Assembly (NCBI RefSeq): GCF_014805625.2
Contig: NW_023998415.1
Location: 45,402,288-45,466,287, forward strand
Length of the DNA stretch: 64,000 bases
Reading direction: 5' to 3'
Source of the DNA: Glossina fuscipes
Taxonomy: Eukaryota; Arthropoda; Insecta; Diptera; Glossinidae
In this document: positions 1 through 12,192 of the stretch, piece by piece
How positions within the stretch are numbered: position 1 is the stretch's first letter
Layout of the letters: each line of letters begins with the position of its first letter
Translations under genes and position numbers: made by a program
The notes under the pieces: generated by a model
The model's input: only the letters and a program-made list of their open reading frames with translations
What the model was told of the DNA's origin: nothing
Database searches by the model: none

Positions 1-644
1 GGAAGGAAATAAATAAAAAAATAATGTTCCATGTTTATTAATCGTAAACTGTTCAATGTTAAGCTGTTTTTTTTTTTTTTGAATTGGCAGCATTTTTCCG
101 CATAAATGATAATAAATTCAAATCTTGAGAAAATTTTGGCATAGGCTATACTATTATAGCTTCAAAATTATGCATATATCATTTATAGCAAAATAAAGAT
201 TATAGCACTGCATTAGATTCGGGCTGGCAACACTTAAACTAGAACAGTTTAGAGTAATGTATAGTTATCTCTCTCCTAATGATGCTTGCTATCATGTGGG
301 AAAATGAAAACAAATAATAAATAAGTGTTTAGTACTATTAGTACGAAGAGATTACCTGAAAGCAAGAACTAACTTGTACATTACATAGCATTGATGCTTG
401 TGTGCGTGTAGAAGCACATTAATAAATAAGTTATTAATAATTTCTCCTTTCGTTTTATTAATATGAAAAATTATTTTATTATATAAATCATTAATAAGTT
501 CCAAAAAAAAGCTAATAAACTATATAATACTACTCAGCACAATCGCAATAATTATTGATTCAAAAGTCGGAATATATGTTTCTTAGCGCATAGAATAGAA
601 AAACTTGTACTCCTCGTGTTTATTCTGTTGCTTTATCAATAAAA
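1..644. other. AT-rich 5' flank of ecd
   Basis: No coding signal is visible on either strand. The sequence is AT-rich with short poly-T runs, and it must contain the ecd promoter and 5'UTR. I cannot place a TATA box or initiator with confidence. The ecd start codon sits in a favourable context, with four A residues before ATGG. Confidence 0.6.
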
Positions 645-3015
645 ATGGCAAAAATATTCGACGCCAATTTGGAGTTTGTTCGTGAAGATGATTATGTTGA
701 ATATTTTCTATTTCCGGAGTTGATAGGAACGCCCTCTAATATTGATGATGAATCGATGGAAGATGTGCGTAAACAATTGGAAAATATTAAGGACAACTAT
801 ATGGCACTAGTGGGGAATCTAATAAAAGAACGCAAATATATATGGCATAAAGATGAATTCCAATTGTTAGTGCGTACGTGTAGTAAACAGGAGTTGCTTT
901 TAAATGATGAAGTAACCAAAATGACAGCCAATGCCAAGGAAAGCAAAATGGCAAAAGAACAACACGAAGCTGGTAAGTTGGATTGGTATAAAAGACATAC
1001 GAGGGCAAGAAACGAAAAAAAAAAAAAATACAAAAAAAATACAAAAAAAAAAAGGAAGGGAAAGACAAGGAAGAGTAGCAAATATTTACATACTGAGTCA
1101 TGATTTTTTCTCTACACGCTAATAATAATGAATGCATATTTTGATAATTTTCCTTCGTTTTGGTTTTTAGTTGTATTGCCGCCCCATCTGCATGGCGTTA
1201 CCCATTACGGTGATAATATAGCGGACGAATGGTTTGTGGTTTTCTTGTTAACTGAAGTAACCAAAACGTTCGCGAACTGTGTGGCCCGAATTATAGACGC
1301 CGACGGCGAGTTTTTACTTATCGAAGCTGCAGATGTTTTACCCAAATGGGCTAACCCAGACACATGTGACCAGCGCGTTTACTTGTCTCAAGGCCACTTG
1401 CATTTGGTACAAAATTCTCCCTCGAATACTAACAAAATAATGCCTGTCGAATCGGCTATTACGAAAATACGCTCCAACCCCACTTTATATAGAGTATCGA
1501 AGGAAATTCAATTTTGCATTGATAAGAGACTTAAAGAATTCGAATCTGTTGATAATTTAGCCTTGCATCATCAAATTGTTCGCCTGCCTTTGGGTGTAGC
1601 GATTTTATTGAAAAAACGCCCATCTCTAATTGCTGCCGCAGTGAGAGCGTTCTGCGAGCGCGATGTAATTGATATGAAAGCTTGCCGCTCTATGCGTTAC
1701 TTCCCACCTGAACAACGGGTGCGTACAAATGTTTGCTTCACCCGTTGTTTGTACGCCATGATTATGCACACTGACTATACGCCGGATCGTAAAATAGGTT
1801 GGCATTTAAACGCTAAGCCCAATTCCGAAGAATATAAAGAAGACTTACTGGGTATAAAATTAGCCTGTGGCTTTGAAATCTTGGCCTCACAGGCTAAAGA
1901 TGTTAAAGCTGATGCAAATTCTCCGGCGTGGAAGGCTTACGTAAAAAGTTTGCTATCGAAAGGTTATTTTCGGGATAACATTGAGGGATCAGCTGAATAT
2001 CAATGTTTGCTGGAACAAGCTAAAGCATATTTTGCAACAAATCAGATCAGATTTCGAACGGCCGCTGTAGTGGGTGCAGAAATTTTAGACTTGTTAAAAC
2101 AGACCGGCACTAATGCGGACGAGCTGAGGGATGAGGAAAATAATTTAAAAGTAAACTTAGATTTGCTTCAAAAAAGTGTATTGATTTTTTATGTTTTTTG
2201 AAAATTTATTTTAGCTCAGCGATCCTGATGATTGGCTTAATGTTAGTGTAGAGGAGCTGGATGCTATGCTCGTGGATCGTTATGGTCCTAAAAAAATTTA
2301 CAAATCGAATGGTGACTTAAATGCTGAAGAGTTTACGAAAAATATCTCCGAATTTTTAGAGAAGCAGTCCGCCTTTGAAGGTATCGAAAGAGACTCAGAT
2401 GACGTTACTAGCAACGATGAAGAGCCTAAGATTAATAAAACGGAAAAATTCGGAGCCAAAGTTAAGAAAAATCTGTCAATGCGTAAAGCTTGTCGACAAA
2501 ATCCCTTGGAGACTAGTTTGCCGGTATCAGAGCAGAATGAAAGTTTTAGTACACAAGTACGTAATTTCTTGGAATTTACTATACCGGAAGATACTTGGGA
2601 CTCGCAATCTGAAATGAGCGATTATGAGGATGAAGATGATATCGAACACAATTTCTCATCTATGGCTGGTGCAGATCGTCAAATTGATGCCGATATTAAA
2701 GCCTACATGGACGAAATGGATAAAGAGTTGGCAAAAACAACTATAGGCCAAACGTTTGTCACCACTCAGCAGAAGAGAACAATAAAAACGAAAACAAGTT
2801 CTTCGGCGGCCGATGCCGATGATGATGATTTTGATGATATTGAGGCCTTTGAGCCAATCAACATAAATGTAAATACTTTGAAAAGTATGATGGATAGTTA
2901 TAAATCTCAGCTTGGCGGTGCTGGGCCCGTTACACATTTACTTAACGCCATGGGGGCTGGCATGTCGGCAGCAACTACTGAAGAACCAAAAGATTTAAGT
3001 GAATCTACAGTATAA
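645..3015 (+). CDS. ecd: Ecdysoneless (Ecd / SGT1 family), complete three-exon gene
   Basis: The exons are 645..972, 1171..2150 and 2215..3015, coding for 702 aa plus stop, close to the Drosophila protein (about 680 residues). Intron 1 (198 bp) is GTAAGT...TTTTTAG and splits a Val codon. Intron 2 (64 bp) is GTAAAC...TTTTAG in phase 0. Reading straight through either intron breaks the protein, whereas splicing gives one open frame. Family-typical features are the N-terminal VEYFLFPEL segment (about residues 19-27), LPPHLHGVTHYGDN just after the first junction, DADGEFLLIEAAD and LPKWANPDTCDQRV in the middle, and PDDWLNV at about 440-446. The C-terminal half is acidic with an Asp run followed by FDDIEAFEP. 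Ecd is a cytoplasmic/nuclear protein needed cell-autonomously for development and ecdysteroid production, and it has been linked to Prp8 and U5 snRNP assembly. The start is the first in-frame ATG, followed directly by the conserved N-terminus. The gene is intact. Confidence 0.95.
973..1170 (+). other. ecd intron 1
   Basis: This is a 198 bp intron with donor GTAAGT at 973 and acceptor TTTTTAG ending at 1170. It contains A-rich runs around 1015-1053 that create spurious Lys-rich reading frames. Joining 972 to 1171 restores the conserved LPPHLHG segment in frame. Confidence 0.9.
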
Positions 3016-3050
3016 GTGATCAACCATCAAGAAAGAAAAAAAAAAAAAAT

Positions 3051-3056
3051 AATAAA
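3051..3056 (+). terminator. Candidate ecd polyadenylation signal
   Basis: An AATAAA lies 36 nt downstream of the ecd stop codon, within an A-rich stretch. Another AATAAA lies near 3448. Either could be used, and the sequence alone cannot decide. Confidence 0.45.
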
Positions 3057-3315
3057 ACAAAACAAAACAAAAAACTTTCTTTGAGGTTATGTTAAATAAG
3101 CTAAGCTAAAAAAAGTGTGTGTGTTTTCCCTTCATAAGTATTGTTAAGCATTTTTAAAGACGAAGATGGCTTGTAAAAATATACAGACGGTGCGCCAGTC
3201 TCTGCGGTCGCTCGCCTGCAGCGCAAAAGTTCCCCTTTACTACGGGAACTGGATGGATTTAAAGTGCAGAATTTTGTTAGTAATTTCATCGACATTTGAC
3301 TGCTGGCTATTTTGA

Positions 3316-3554
3316 GCCATTAAGACATTTAATCACAGAAATTTGGCACTTGTTTGTATGCCTTCTTGTTTGCTTGAAAATTGTAAGCACAAAATTTATC
3401 ATAAACAATGTAATTTACTCTCTTTTGTGAGATTTTTGCTTAAGTTTAATAAAAAGCTAAAATAAATTTATTCACTTTAGTGATTAACGACTATAATTAT
3501 TTCTCAATATAAAAGGCGGCTTGGCTTGCTCAAGGCACTCCTTTATGAAAAAGC

Positions 3555-3595
<41 letters not shown>

Positions 3596-3660
3596 CTAAA
3601 AAAAATCAAAACTGTTGAGTAATAATTAAGATAAAAGTTCATTGAAATGTTTGGGTTATC
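3316..3660. repeat. AT-rich spacer with a 36-nt poly-T tract
   Basis: This is a downstream flank of ecd with no coding signal. It includes an uninterrupted poly-T run at about 3556-3591. Confidence 0.7.
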
Positions 3661-4020
3661 AAGCGTAGCAATTACGAGTTATTGCGTGCTTGCAAAAATT
3701 TTGAGCAGCGACTTCCACAGATAAAAATGATAAAGAAACGGAAAATGCCAGTGTATATAACGGTCAAATTTGACGGTTGTGTGGTTCCTTAAATAAAATA
3801 AAATAAAAGTTGCTCCATTTAATATTATTGATTTATCGAGGGTACACCGACGCTAGTCATGGAGCGCTCAAAATTCGTAGCCTTTCAACTTCATTACTTT
3901 TCTTGTTTATGCGTAGAAATCTGCTCCCGAAGCCCATCAAACACTTTTAGAAGCGGCCCGGTGCTGCACCGGTTTAAAAGTGGCGACATGAATTGACTTA
4001 AAATGCCATTTTTTGGCCAT
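3660..4020 (-). repeat. Interspersed repeat, second copy of the 12.68-13.31 kb unit
   Basis: Read on the minus strand this matches the unit at 12676-13310. Shared blocks include atggagcaacttttattt, cattacttttcttgtttatg and gcgctc...cgacgcta, plus a block that reads as a short similar peptide (MIKK.K.P.YIT.KFD) in both copies. The two copies lie in inverted orientation. This copy lacks the SINE present in the other, so it represents the empty site. The family is not identified. A mariner-like terminal sequence at the end of the other copy suggests a DNA-transposon origin. Confidence 0.6.
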
Positions 4021-4023
4021 ATG

Positions 4024-4365
4024 TTGCAAGAGTTGTCCAGGATAGACTGTTGCAGATCGAATGGAAAGTTCTGCCACGCTCAGCGTATTCGCCAGACCTG
4101 GCGCCCCCTGATTACTACTTATTCAGATCGGTGCAGTATGGCTTTGCTGACACGCGGGTCGTCAAACTTAATTGCGAACTAATTCCGAAAATGGGCCGGT
4201 GGGTGGATCGCTGCCAAACCAATATGAGTTTCGACATGATATCGCCATATATTGGCGCGAAATATTGTAAAATGTCGCAAGAAATGATGGAAACTATTTC
4301 GATTAATACGCATTGTAATAATATGAAATGTTTCTACACACATTATCTTCAATATGACACGATGT
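4024..4365 (+). pseudogene. Mariner transposase relic, C-terminal part
   Basis: The translation reads ...RVVQDRLLQIEWKVLPRS followed by YSPDLAPPDYYLFRS, the hallmark C-terminal signature of mariner (D,D34D) transposases. The Asp of PPDYYLF is the third catalytic residue. After this the similarity decays quickly (a recognisable RWVDRC block), and no N-terminal HTH or first catalytic region is attached. About 110 residues remain of a protein that is normally near 345. It is a dead fragment. Confidence 0.85.
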
Positions 4366-4468
4366 CGCTATGATGGACATGTGTGTTATACCGTTTCAGA
4401 TATCAAATTTATAAATCAAGCGAACAGATAAAAATTTATGGCACTTTAGATTTTTCATTAAAAGTACG

Positions 4469-4998
4469 AGCAAGTAAGAATATTATAGGCGGGCAAGGTG
4501 AATCTTGGAATACCCCTACGCCACATTTTCTAATACAATTCTAATTTTTATCTTGTTTCTATATAAAGGCATGTTTTTTGTGTTGCATATTTATGGGGGA
4601 AGCGGGCCCAAAACACAATCTAATGTAGTACAAGTTTAATTTTTACATAGGGTAGGATCCAAAAATAGGGGTGAGTGGTCCAAATTTTGTTGAGTTCATT
4701 TTTGTATGAAATTATTATTATGATGTAATTTTCATCAGGAAGCCACTTTAGCTGAGTGGTCGAAAAAGTAGACCGATCCGAAACATTTTCAATAGCGTTC
4801 GTCACTGTACCAACTTTTTTTTACCAAAATATCTCAAAATTGCGAGCGATAGCTTGAACACAATCTTACATGGAGAAGGATCAGACGACGAGACGGACGT
4901 ACAGGCCTAGATCAATTCACGATTCGATTCTGAATCGATCGGTATAATAAAAGGCGAGCCCTTTTACGACTGCACCACTTATGGTATAGGGTATAGGA
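4469..4998 (-). mobile_element. Helentron/DINE-like non-autonomous element, family B
   Basis: The left boundary is gcaagtaagaatattatag followed by a decayed palindrome region and aatacccctac. The right side carries gtatagggtata, the inverted counterpart. A short gacggacg core and a gaatcgat block near the right end are shared with the other family B copies. It is non-coding. Confidence 0.45.
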
Positions 4999-5000
4999 AC

Positions 5001-5600
5001 AATCAGATATTATTCATAATTTTCTTAATCCGATCAATGAGGATGATGATGATCAATCTGATGTGAACTGTGTAGATTATTACAATATTTAATATATCCG
5101 TGATTATTATAGTTTCTTGAGCGATTGACGTTGGAGTGACCGGCGACTCACATTTATTTTTCAAGTTGATCTAAGCATCAAGCATATATACGGCTAAAGC
5201 TGCACATTCCTATTTCACGATTTTGACTAAATCAATCAGTTGGCGGAATGAATAAGAATATACTTCAAATTTAAGACCTGTTAACAAATAGCCCATCATA
5301 GCCAAATACGTGGACAGTTCTTAACAACGGTCTTTCGTATGGGCTAAAAGTTGATAGGGGCAGTAAAAATCATAAGATAAGGTTTGGCTTTTGTCTGATG
5401 TTTGTTGTTGATTTATTGATGATTCGATGAGGTTCACCTCTCTCGCGATTAGTAGTTCATTCAGTGCTGTCCATTCTCGAGTTTAGTCCAGAAGATCGAT
5501 GTCAACCTATGGCAACCTATGATGGATGCAGACAAAAAGTGCATTTTTTACTTTTTAATTTTGCAGACTTGGAAGGAGTATTATAGTGTATTAAATTTTA
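5001..5600. other. Non-coding interval, nothing recognised
   Basis: No open frame, RNA gene or recognisable repeat is visible beyond short AT runs. Confidence 0.5.
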
Positions 5601-5659
5601 ATTATTTTTTTAATACCTTCACAACAAGCTGAAACAAGCTTCAGCTCCCCAATCCACCA

Positions 5660-5900
5660 ACCCTTGTCCGCCTGTTCGTCTGTCCGTCTGTCCGTCTGTT
5701 TGCGCAACATTGTGGTATTTGTGATAAATAGTCTCCGGTTAGCGGAAATGAAGCTATCGCCGACAAATTTGCAAAAGAATTTGAAATTGAGCTAAACTTT
5801 TCAAAGGACACGCCTACAACCCCAATGTGCCTCTTTTAGGTGTAAACGGTGATGGGTATAAAAGATTCGGTCCCGATCGAAATTAATTTTCTTACTTGTT
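5660..5900 (+). mobile_element. Helentron/DINE-like element, family A, 3' part
   Basis: This is a truncated copy in the orientation that ends with the palindrome. It has a (GTCTGTCC)-type core near 5670-5700 and the conserved tract ending caaaggacacgcctacaac. These are followed by the subterminal repeat cggtgatgggtataaaa (about 5847-5863), a slightly decayed palindrome gattcggtcccgatcgaa and the tail ttaattttcttacttgtt ending near 5900. Confidence 0.6.
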
Positions 5901-6335
5901 TTTTTTTTATTTTATTTTTTTTTTTAAATTGTTGTGAACTAGTTCATTAAGGTATTCGTTGTCCTGTATCAAAAATAGATTCTAAATTCCCGTCGCAAGA
6001 ACTAAGAGAAGTGCTGAAATGCTGAGGAATGAGTTGTAATGTGCGACTGACTGTTCAGCACTTTTGCTGTCCTCGCTTTAATTAAAAACGCCTCGATTTT
6101 GTTTGTTTGTTTTGTTTTCTTAATATCATAATTTTATTGTTTATTATTCTTATAAGTTTTTTACACGTTTAAACTTTCTTTTTTGCGTATTTTTATACAT
6201 TTTAAAAATTTTTTTTCAATTTTTTGAAATTTCTAATTTTAATATGAAGTGCACACAAGGTATACGAAAATTGTTGATTATAAGGGACCAAAATTTTAGC
6301 AACACATCGTTTTATTTATAATATTAAATGTTTTC

Positions 6336-6375
<40 letters not shown>

Positions 6376-6727
6376 TTATTTATATATGTATATATATATA
6401 CATATGTGCGTGTGTGTGTGTGTGCGTTTGTGTCCGTGTTTTGATTTTATGTAAAAAAAAAAAAAAATCTTTTTTCAATTGTTTACAAGAATAACTGAAC
6501 AATAGTAATAAAATTTGATGTAAATGCGTTGATGAGTATGAGAGAAATGATTACAAGTATGATTATTAAATACATATAAGCGAATATCGTAAAACTTTGC
6601 ACAGTTTTACAAATGAGATTTTGAAGGATTTTTTTGTTTTTTTATGGATCATTGTTTCCTCTTATGTACATAAAAATGAGTTACATTTCTTTACCTACAT
6701 GAGTTCATACATTGTCTTTTAAAACTT

Positions 6728-6761
<34 letters not shown>

Positions 6762-7311
6762 CGATCTAAGAATTTCGCCAAAAACAAAATAAATAAAAAA
6801 TTGATCTTTGATTTCAAAAAAAAGTGAATAAATTGTTTTAAAAGGTATTCCGTTCCAAAATCAAATCCAAAAATGATGATCAACGCGTATCGTACAAGTA
6901 GACTTCATTCTATATAGATTTCATTTAGATGAAAGCAAATAGCTAACGGGAAATAGTAAATGTTGATTTTTGTAAGCATCAACTTGCATTAATCGCAGAC
7001 TATTTATCTTAGTAAATGTGATCGCAAGAGTTGCGAGAGCAAACATGGGACATGGGGTCACCAAAGTATTTCAAATATGAGAAATGAAGAAATTAGTAAA
7101 CTTTGCTTCTAAAATGCTGAATATAAATAAATGGTTTCATAAGCAGGGCGATAGGCCCACTTAACTTGGACTGGGTCAGACGGATTCGAGGCTGATATTC
7201 CCAATATTTAAGCTGCATCCGATAACATGGAATATCTATATGTACGTAACGGAAATGTCCATTCAAATATATGCATATATATATATATATATATATACAA
7301 CCGCAAACACG

Positions 7312-7355
<44 letters not shown>

Positions 7356-9479
7356 TAAATACATATATGTATCCGATTTAATTATAAAAAAAATATATAT
7401 GTATGTACATACATATATAACATATATATATATGTATATGTCTGATATATTTATATAATTGTTTGTTGAGTTTTTTTTAATTTTGTTTTGTTTTGTTTTC
7501 TTATTTTTTTTCAAACAAAAAAATCAAGACAGAATTACTTACATAAAAGAAGACATTTACATATAATTACGTTTAAAGCCTAATAATATATTAAACATTA
7601 TCAATAAAGACTAAACTACGGCACACAAGTACATACTACATTAGTTTATATATTATATACAGACAGAAGGGTATTCTTTTTATTAATATTAATTTTTTCT
7701 GTTTTTTCTGTTTTTCTTGTTTTTATTTATTTTTTTTTTTAATGTAAAACTTTTAATTTATATTCAATAATAATGTTTTTTTTACAATTACTACAAACAG
7801 CCTTTTTTTTGTTAAACATGTTTATGTATGCGTTATATCATGAGTATTTCTTACGTTTTATTCTCGTGTATGAGAGAGATAGAGAGAGGGAGAGAAAAAA
7901 CAAAATGAAGAAATTAATTGAAAAAATGTGTTTATTGTTATTGTATTTAAGTCAAAATTGTCATCATTATGGGATACACACGATCGCATTAGGCGGGTCG
8001 AAGTAAAACCAAATTTCAATATTTATTGTTCATTACACATTAACATTTTTCGGAGATGTACTATCTATCCAAGGCTAACTAACTATGAATTGTATTTTTT
8101 TTTATTTATTTTTTATTACTAAAATTATAAAATGTGCTATAAAAAAAGGAAATCATTTTATATACTATTTACGGTTGATAGGCCTTGTCGGTATAGATGT
8201 GCTTATGTGTTTGTTAGATTAAATATCTACCTCGGGAAATAATTGAGAATGAATGTATGAGAATCGTTCAGGATCGTTTTTTCGGGTAGGAGAAGTTGCG
8301 GGAACTATTTTTTTTTTCCAAATCAAAAAAATCAAAATCTTTTACGGTAAACGGTAAAGCTATTACTAACACTAACAATATTTGAAGAAATGTGTTGCGA
8401 ATTTTTTAATTTTTTTTTTTCCTACCCCTAGTTGATGACGCCCCACATTCAAATGCAGTTTAATTCAGTTTCAGTTTTCTTTTTCAATTTTTACGATTGC
8501 AAGCAAAGCCTTTAATAACCGATGGACCGTCAGACGGACTTAGTTATTAACATACATTATTTTCATCATCGTAGATGTTGGTTACAAAAATATTTACAAA
8601 ATCGTATGATTTAAATAAAATGCAAATTATACGGTTATGCCCTTTTGCCTTTTATTTGCTACTATTTTAGTTCAATTTCTTTTTAATTGTATTTATTTAT
8701 TTATTTATTAATTTTGCATTTCGAATATTAGTTTTCTATAAATTCTATTAATTTTGGCTTATTATTTCGAAATAAATTTATAATTTTTTTAAAATAAATT
8801 ATTTATTTTTATAATTATATATATCCTGAGTACAAGTTAGTAATCTTTTCTTTACATTTACATACACATATAATGATTTGATTAAATGTACGACAAAATT
8901 CTTTTTTCAATTAATTATTTAATATTTATAGTTAGTTAATCGTAATAATTTTTTTTTTTTTTTTGTCTCTTGTAAATATTATTAATGAGCTTATGTTGCG
9001 GAACCAACGTTAGCTTAATTCGCGTGGTTTTCTGCTAAGTTAATTTAGCCATAATAAAATGTTGTTGTGTTTGTCCGTCCGCTGTTTAAAGTGCTTAGTC
9101 TATGATTCTTCATTACTGAATAGTAAATTTTCGCAAGAACAGTGTAAGTAGTGATTGTAATTATGTGAATGCTATAAGCATGGATGCAGAAACACTTTTT
9201 TTCGCTTTTATTGTTTCATATCAATTTATCGAACATTACAAGTGCGGAGTGAAAGGAAAACATAATCAGGGCGGATTAGCTTTCGCTATTCGGCAAAAAA
9301 GCGAAAGCCGAATGAAGCCATACATCTTGCGAATGGTGAAAGTTCCAATGATAGAAGTAAGAGCAATGGATGGATGAACGTAGTCAATGGATTTTTGATG
9401 CGCATTTCACAAATCTGTATTTCATTTAATCGCTGGTACTATCTAAAAATCATCTGGATTCGTCGATTCTCATTCTACG
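5901..9479. repeat. AT-rich intergenic DNA with microsatellites
   Basis: No gene is recognised. Notable tracts are (TA)n at about 6340-6371 running into (GT)n at 6400-6422, (TA)n at 6728-6752, and a compound (TA)n/(CA)n tract at about 7268-7370. Poly-T/poly-A runs are frequent. Reading frames across the TA repeats only encode Tyr-Ile repeats and are not genes. Confidence 0.7.
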
Positions 9480-9830
9480 AGTGACGTGTTATATATACGT
9501 ATGAACGTATATATATATATATATGCACGTTGAAATTTCGTCATAGCAGCCATTTTCAGCTGTCAGGGCTCGATCGTTTCCATGCCGATATTCCGAAAAT
9601 AGTGGGAATTACATGCGACTATCATTTCTGAGGCGATTTTATGCGTTGGGCATCCTAGCGACCGTGGTACCCATTCGCGACGTAGTAATCATTCTTCATT
9701 CATTCTTCATGCATTCGGTTTATTCGTACATTTTCGATTGCCATCCAAGGTGAAATGCCGACCCAGCAAGGCCAGCAAGGCACTCCAGCCGCACAACTAC
9801 GTCTCTGGCCCCTTGTAAGTCGATAAGAAT
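9480..9830 (+). other. GC-richer patch; possible first coding exon
   Basis: This patch stands out from the surrounding AT-rich DNA. It includes gcagccattttcagctgtca near 9546-9565. An ATG at 9755 opens a 20-codon frame (Gln-rich at first, ending RLWPL) that runs exactly into a consensus donor GTAAGT at 9815, with a stop shortly inside the putative intron. This looks like the leader plus first coding exon of a spliced + strand transcript. I do not recognise the peptide and can find no partner exon in the window. It may equally be chance or a transposon remnant. Confidence 0.25.
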
Positions 9831-10683
9831 ATTACACTTCCATAGGAGCTGACTGTAGGACACACCATGGAGACCTTTCGTCGCATATATATACACTCTG
9901 GACGTTATATGTGCATACAGGGTGCAAGTAAAGCGTAAATTTTGATAGAAAACGTGGAATATTTTTATTTAAAGAGAAAAAAAAGAAGAAGAAGAAGAAG
10001 AAGAAGAAATGTTGACCTTACGTCAGTTTGGAACCGGGTTTTGAGTGTTGAGCACTCGGCTGAGGTACCACAGTGAGCTGCGGCGAGTTATATGCGTCCA
10101 GGATATTGTTTCGGTAAAGCGATGGACAGTGCCATCTAGATACATCCTTCATAAAAAAAAAAGAAAGCCTGACATTTATGTAAGCTCGACAAAGCGTTGT
10201 TTACATCCTTCACACATTTATATAAAGACATACATACATATATTTGTTTAAGATCATGTCATATTTAGTTTTGTTTTAAGCGTTATAATTATGAAATAAT
10301 ATTTTATTTACACTTTATACTTAGTTAAATTTCATTTGATTTATTTATTTTTAGTTTTTTGCTTTTTCCTTTCTATACACGCGGTTCTATCTATAGATAC
10401 ACAAGGTTCTGTAGTTCTTTTGAGATTATAAATGCATTAACTGGTTGCATGAATGTTTGTAGGATTAATTTCGTGTGTATATGTGATTTTGTTTTTTTGT
10501 TTTCTTCATTTTTATTGATTTATTATTTAATGCAATTAATCAATCAAATCAATTTGTTTATATGTTTATATATATAAATAAGAGAATTTTTAATTTTTTT
10601 AAATAAAATTAAATTAAGGATGAAATAATAAAAATATTTTAATTTTTTATATTTTTAAAAAAAATTTTAATCCCCTTGGTTTT

Positions 10684-10719
<36 letters not shown>

Positions 10720-10764
10720 TAGAAGCAAAGCGAAATGAACAATCCCGCATTAAAGGCAATTGAA

Positions 10765-10797
<33 letters not shown>
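9831..10797. repeat. Low-complexity non-coding interval
   Basis: It contains an (AAG)n tract at about 9983-10008, long T-rich stretches, a poly-T run at about 10688-10717 and a poly-A run at about 10770-10797. No gene is visible. Confidence 0.6.
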
Positions 10798-10800
<3 letters not shown>

Positions 10801-11535
10801 TGAAAATTAAATTCTATCGGGAATCGAATCGTTTATACCCATCACCGTTCGCCCCAAGAAAAGGCAAAAGAAGTTAAAGAACAAAATCCTGATGCTCTAT
10901 AACGTGGAGCGGGCGCAGTTGATTTCTTCTATTGTCAAAGTGCAAGTTTTTGTTGTAGAGGCATGTGGGCGTTGTAGGCGTGTCCTTTGAAAACCTTATA
11001 TCAATTTCAAAATCTTTTGAAAATTCTTTAGGCGATATCTTCATTTCCGCTAACGGTAGACTGTTCACCACAAATACTTTATATATATAGTTGCGCCAAC
11101 AGACAGATGGCCAGACGAATAAGCGGGCACGTGCATTCAAGAGGTGTAACTGGCCAAGAATTTGTACAATTTATGGAGGTTTTGAAGCTTATTTTTGAGT
11201 GTTAGAGCCCATAGAATATGCGTTCAAATTTTTTGGCATTTATTTGCTATAGTTTATGAGTAATAAGCAAAAAACCAATTTATCATTGCCTTTGAAAAGC
11301 AGAGATATTCTCAGTTTACGTGGTGCTGTGGGCATGTCCCTCGACCGATCTGGCCCATTTTCAATGGCAACCTGCGTGCAAGAACTTCCACCGTTTCTGT
11401 GAAATTTGAAGTCGATAGCTTAACTTTTGCGGCCAAGAGACTGTTCACAACAGACATCATACATACGGACAAGCGGACAGACGGACATACTTGAATCGAT
11501 TTAGAATTTGATGCTGATCAAGAATTAACTTGAGC
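10798..11535 (-). mobile_element. Helentron/DINE-like element, family A
   Basis: Palindrome end at the left: tgaaaattaaattctatcgg, a decayed palindrome, then gtttatacccatcaccg. The body shares with the 15.56 kb copy the gcgggcgcagttgatt block, ggcatgtgggcgttgtaggc, gtgtcctttgaaaa and ctcagtttacgtggtgctg blocks. It also has two clusters of cagacagatgg / gacggacata repeats. The distal end fades at tgatgctgatcaagaatt, so the outer subterminal repeat seems lost. It is non-coding. Confidence 0.65.
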
Positions 11536-12190
11536 CGAACGTGAACGTATTCAATACTCCGAACTAGTTGGCAAGACAAAGTGAAGAACGATCCACTTAA
11601 TGTCAATTTTTTCTTTTTTACACTATTGGGCAACATCTTGTATCTGTAGACGAGAAGTCATAATGAAATGTTTTATTTATTTATTTTTTATATATGCATT
11701 TTACTTTATTTATTTATTTATTTATTTTTGTAATTTTAGGGGAACCTTTGATCCGATTTAGTCGAATTTGGAACTGCGAAGTTCTTAACTTAAAAATCTA
11801 AAATAAGAGAGGTGCGATTAAAATGGATGACGGACGGACGCCTATTAATCAATTTAATTGATATTTGAAATTAATTTGAAGAGAATGATAAGAAAAACAT
11901 TTGGAAATAAGTTTTGTCTTTTTAGCTGAAGATTAACTTCAAGCGAGACAATTATAATGACGATTCATGAGTAACTTCCGATGCAGCTACGTCGAATATA
12001 TTGTTCATATTTACCCACTATAAGTCCCCGAAATAAATGAGTTTTTGTTAGCACTATATATAAATGAAGATTCAGTTGGTCTGCTGTCAACTGTTTTCAA
12101 CTGTTTTCCCCTTAATCCCTGAAAGGGGGAGTCAAAAAGTGCATACTCGACTTGTAATGCTTTGGGAATTTGAATATGGCAATAGCGCTA
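11536..12190. other. Non-coding interval
   Basis: AT-rich with short (TTTA)n runs at about 11670-11730 and an isolated gacggacggacg motif near 11827. No gene is recognised. Confidence 0.5.
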
Positions 12191-12192
12191 CA

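Noticed and set aside
787..1137. 116-codon open frame antisense to ecd
   Set aside because: It is the shadow of ecd exon 1 and its A-rich intron. Its Phe-rich composition comes from poly-T.
7240..7514. Open frames on both strands with Tyr/Ile repeats
   Set aside because: They are translations of (TA)n and (CA)n microsatellites.
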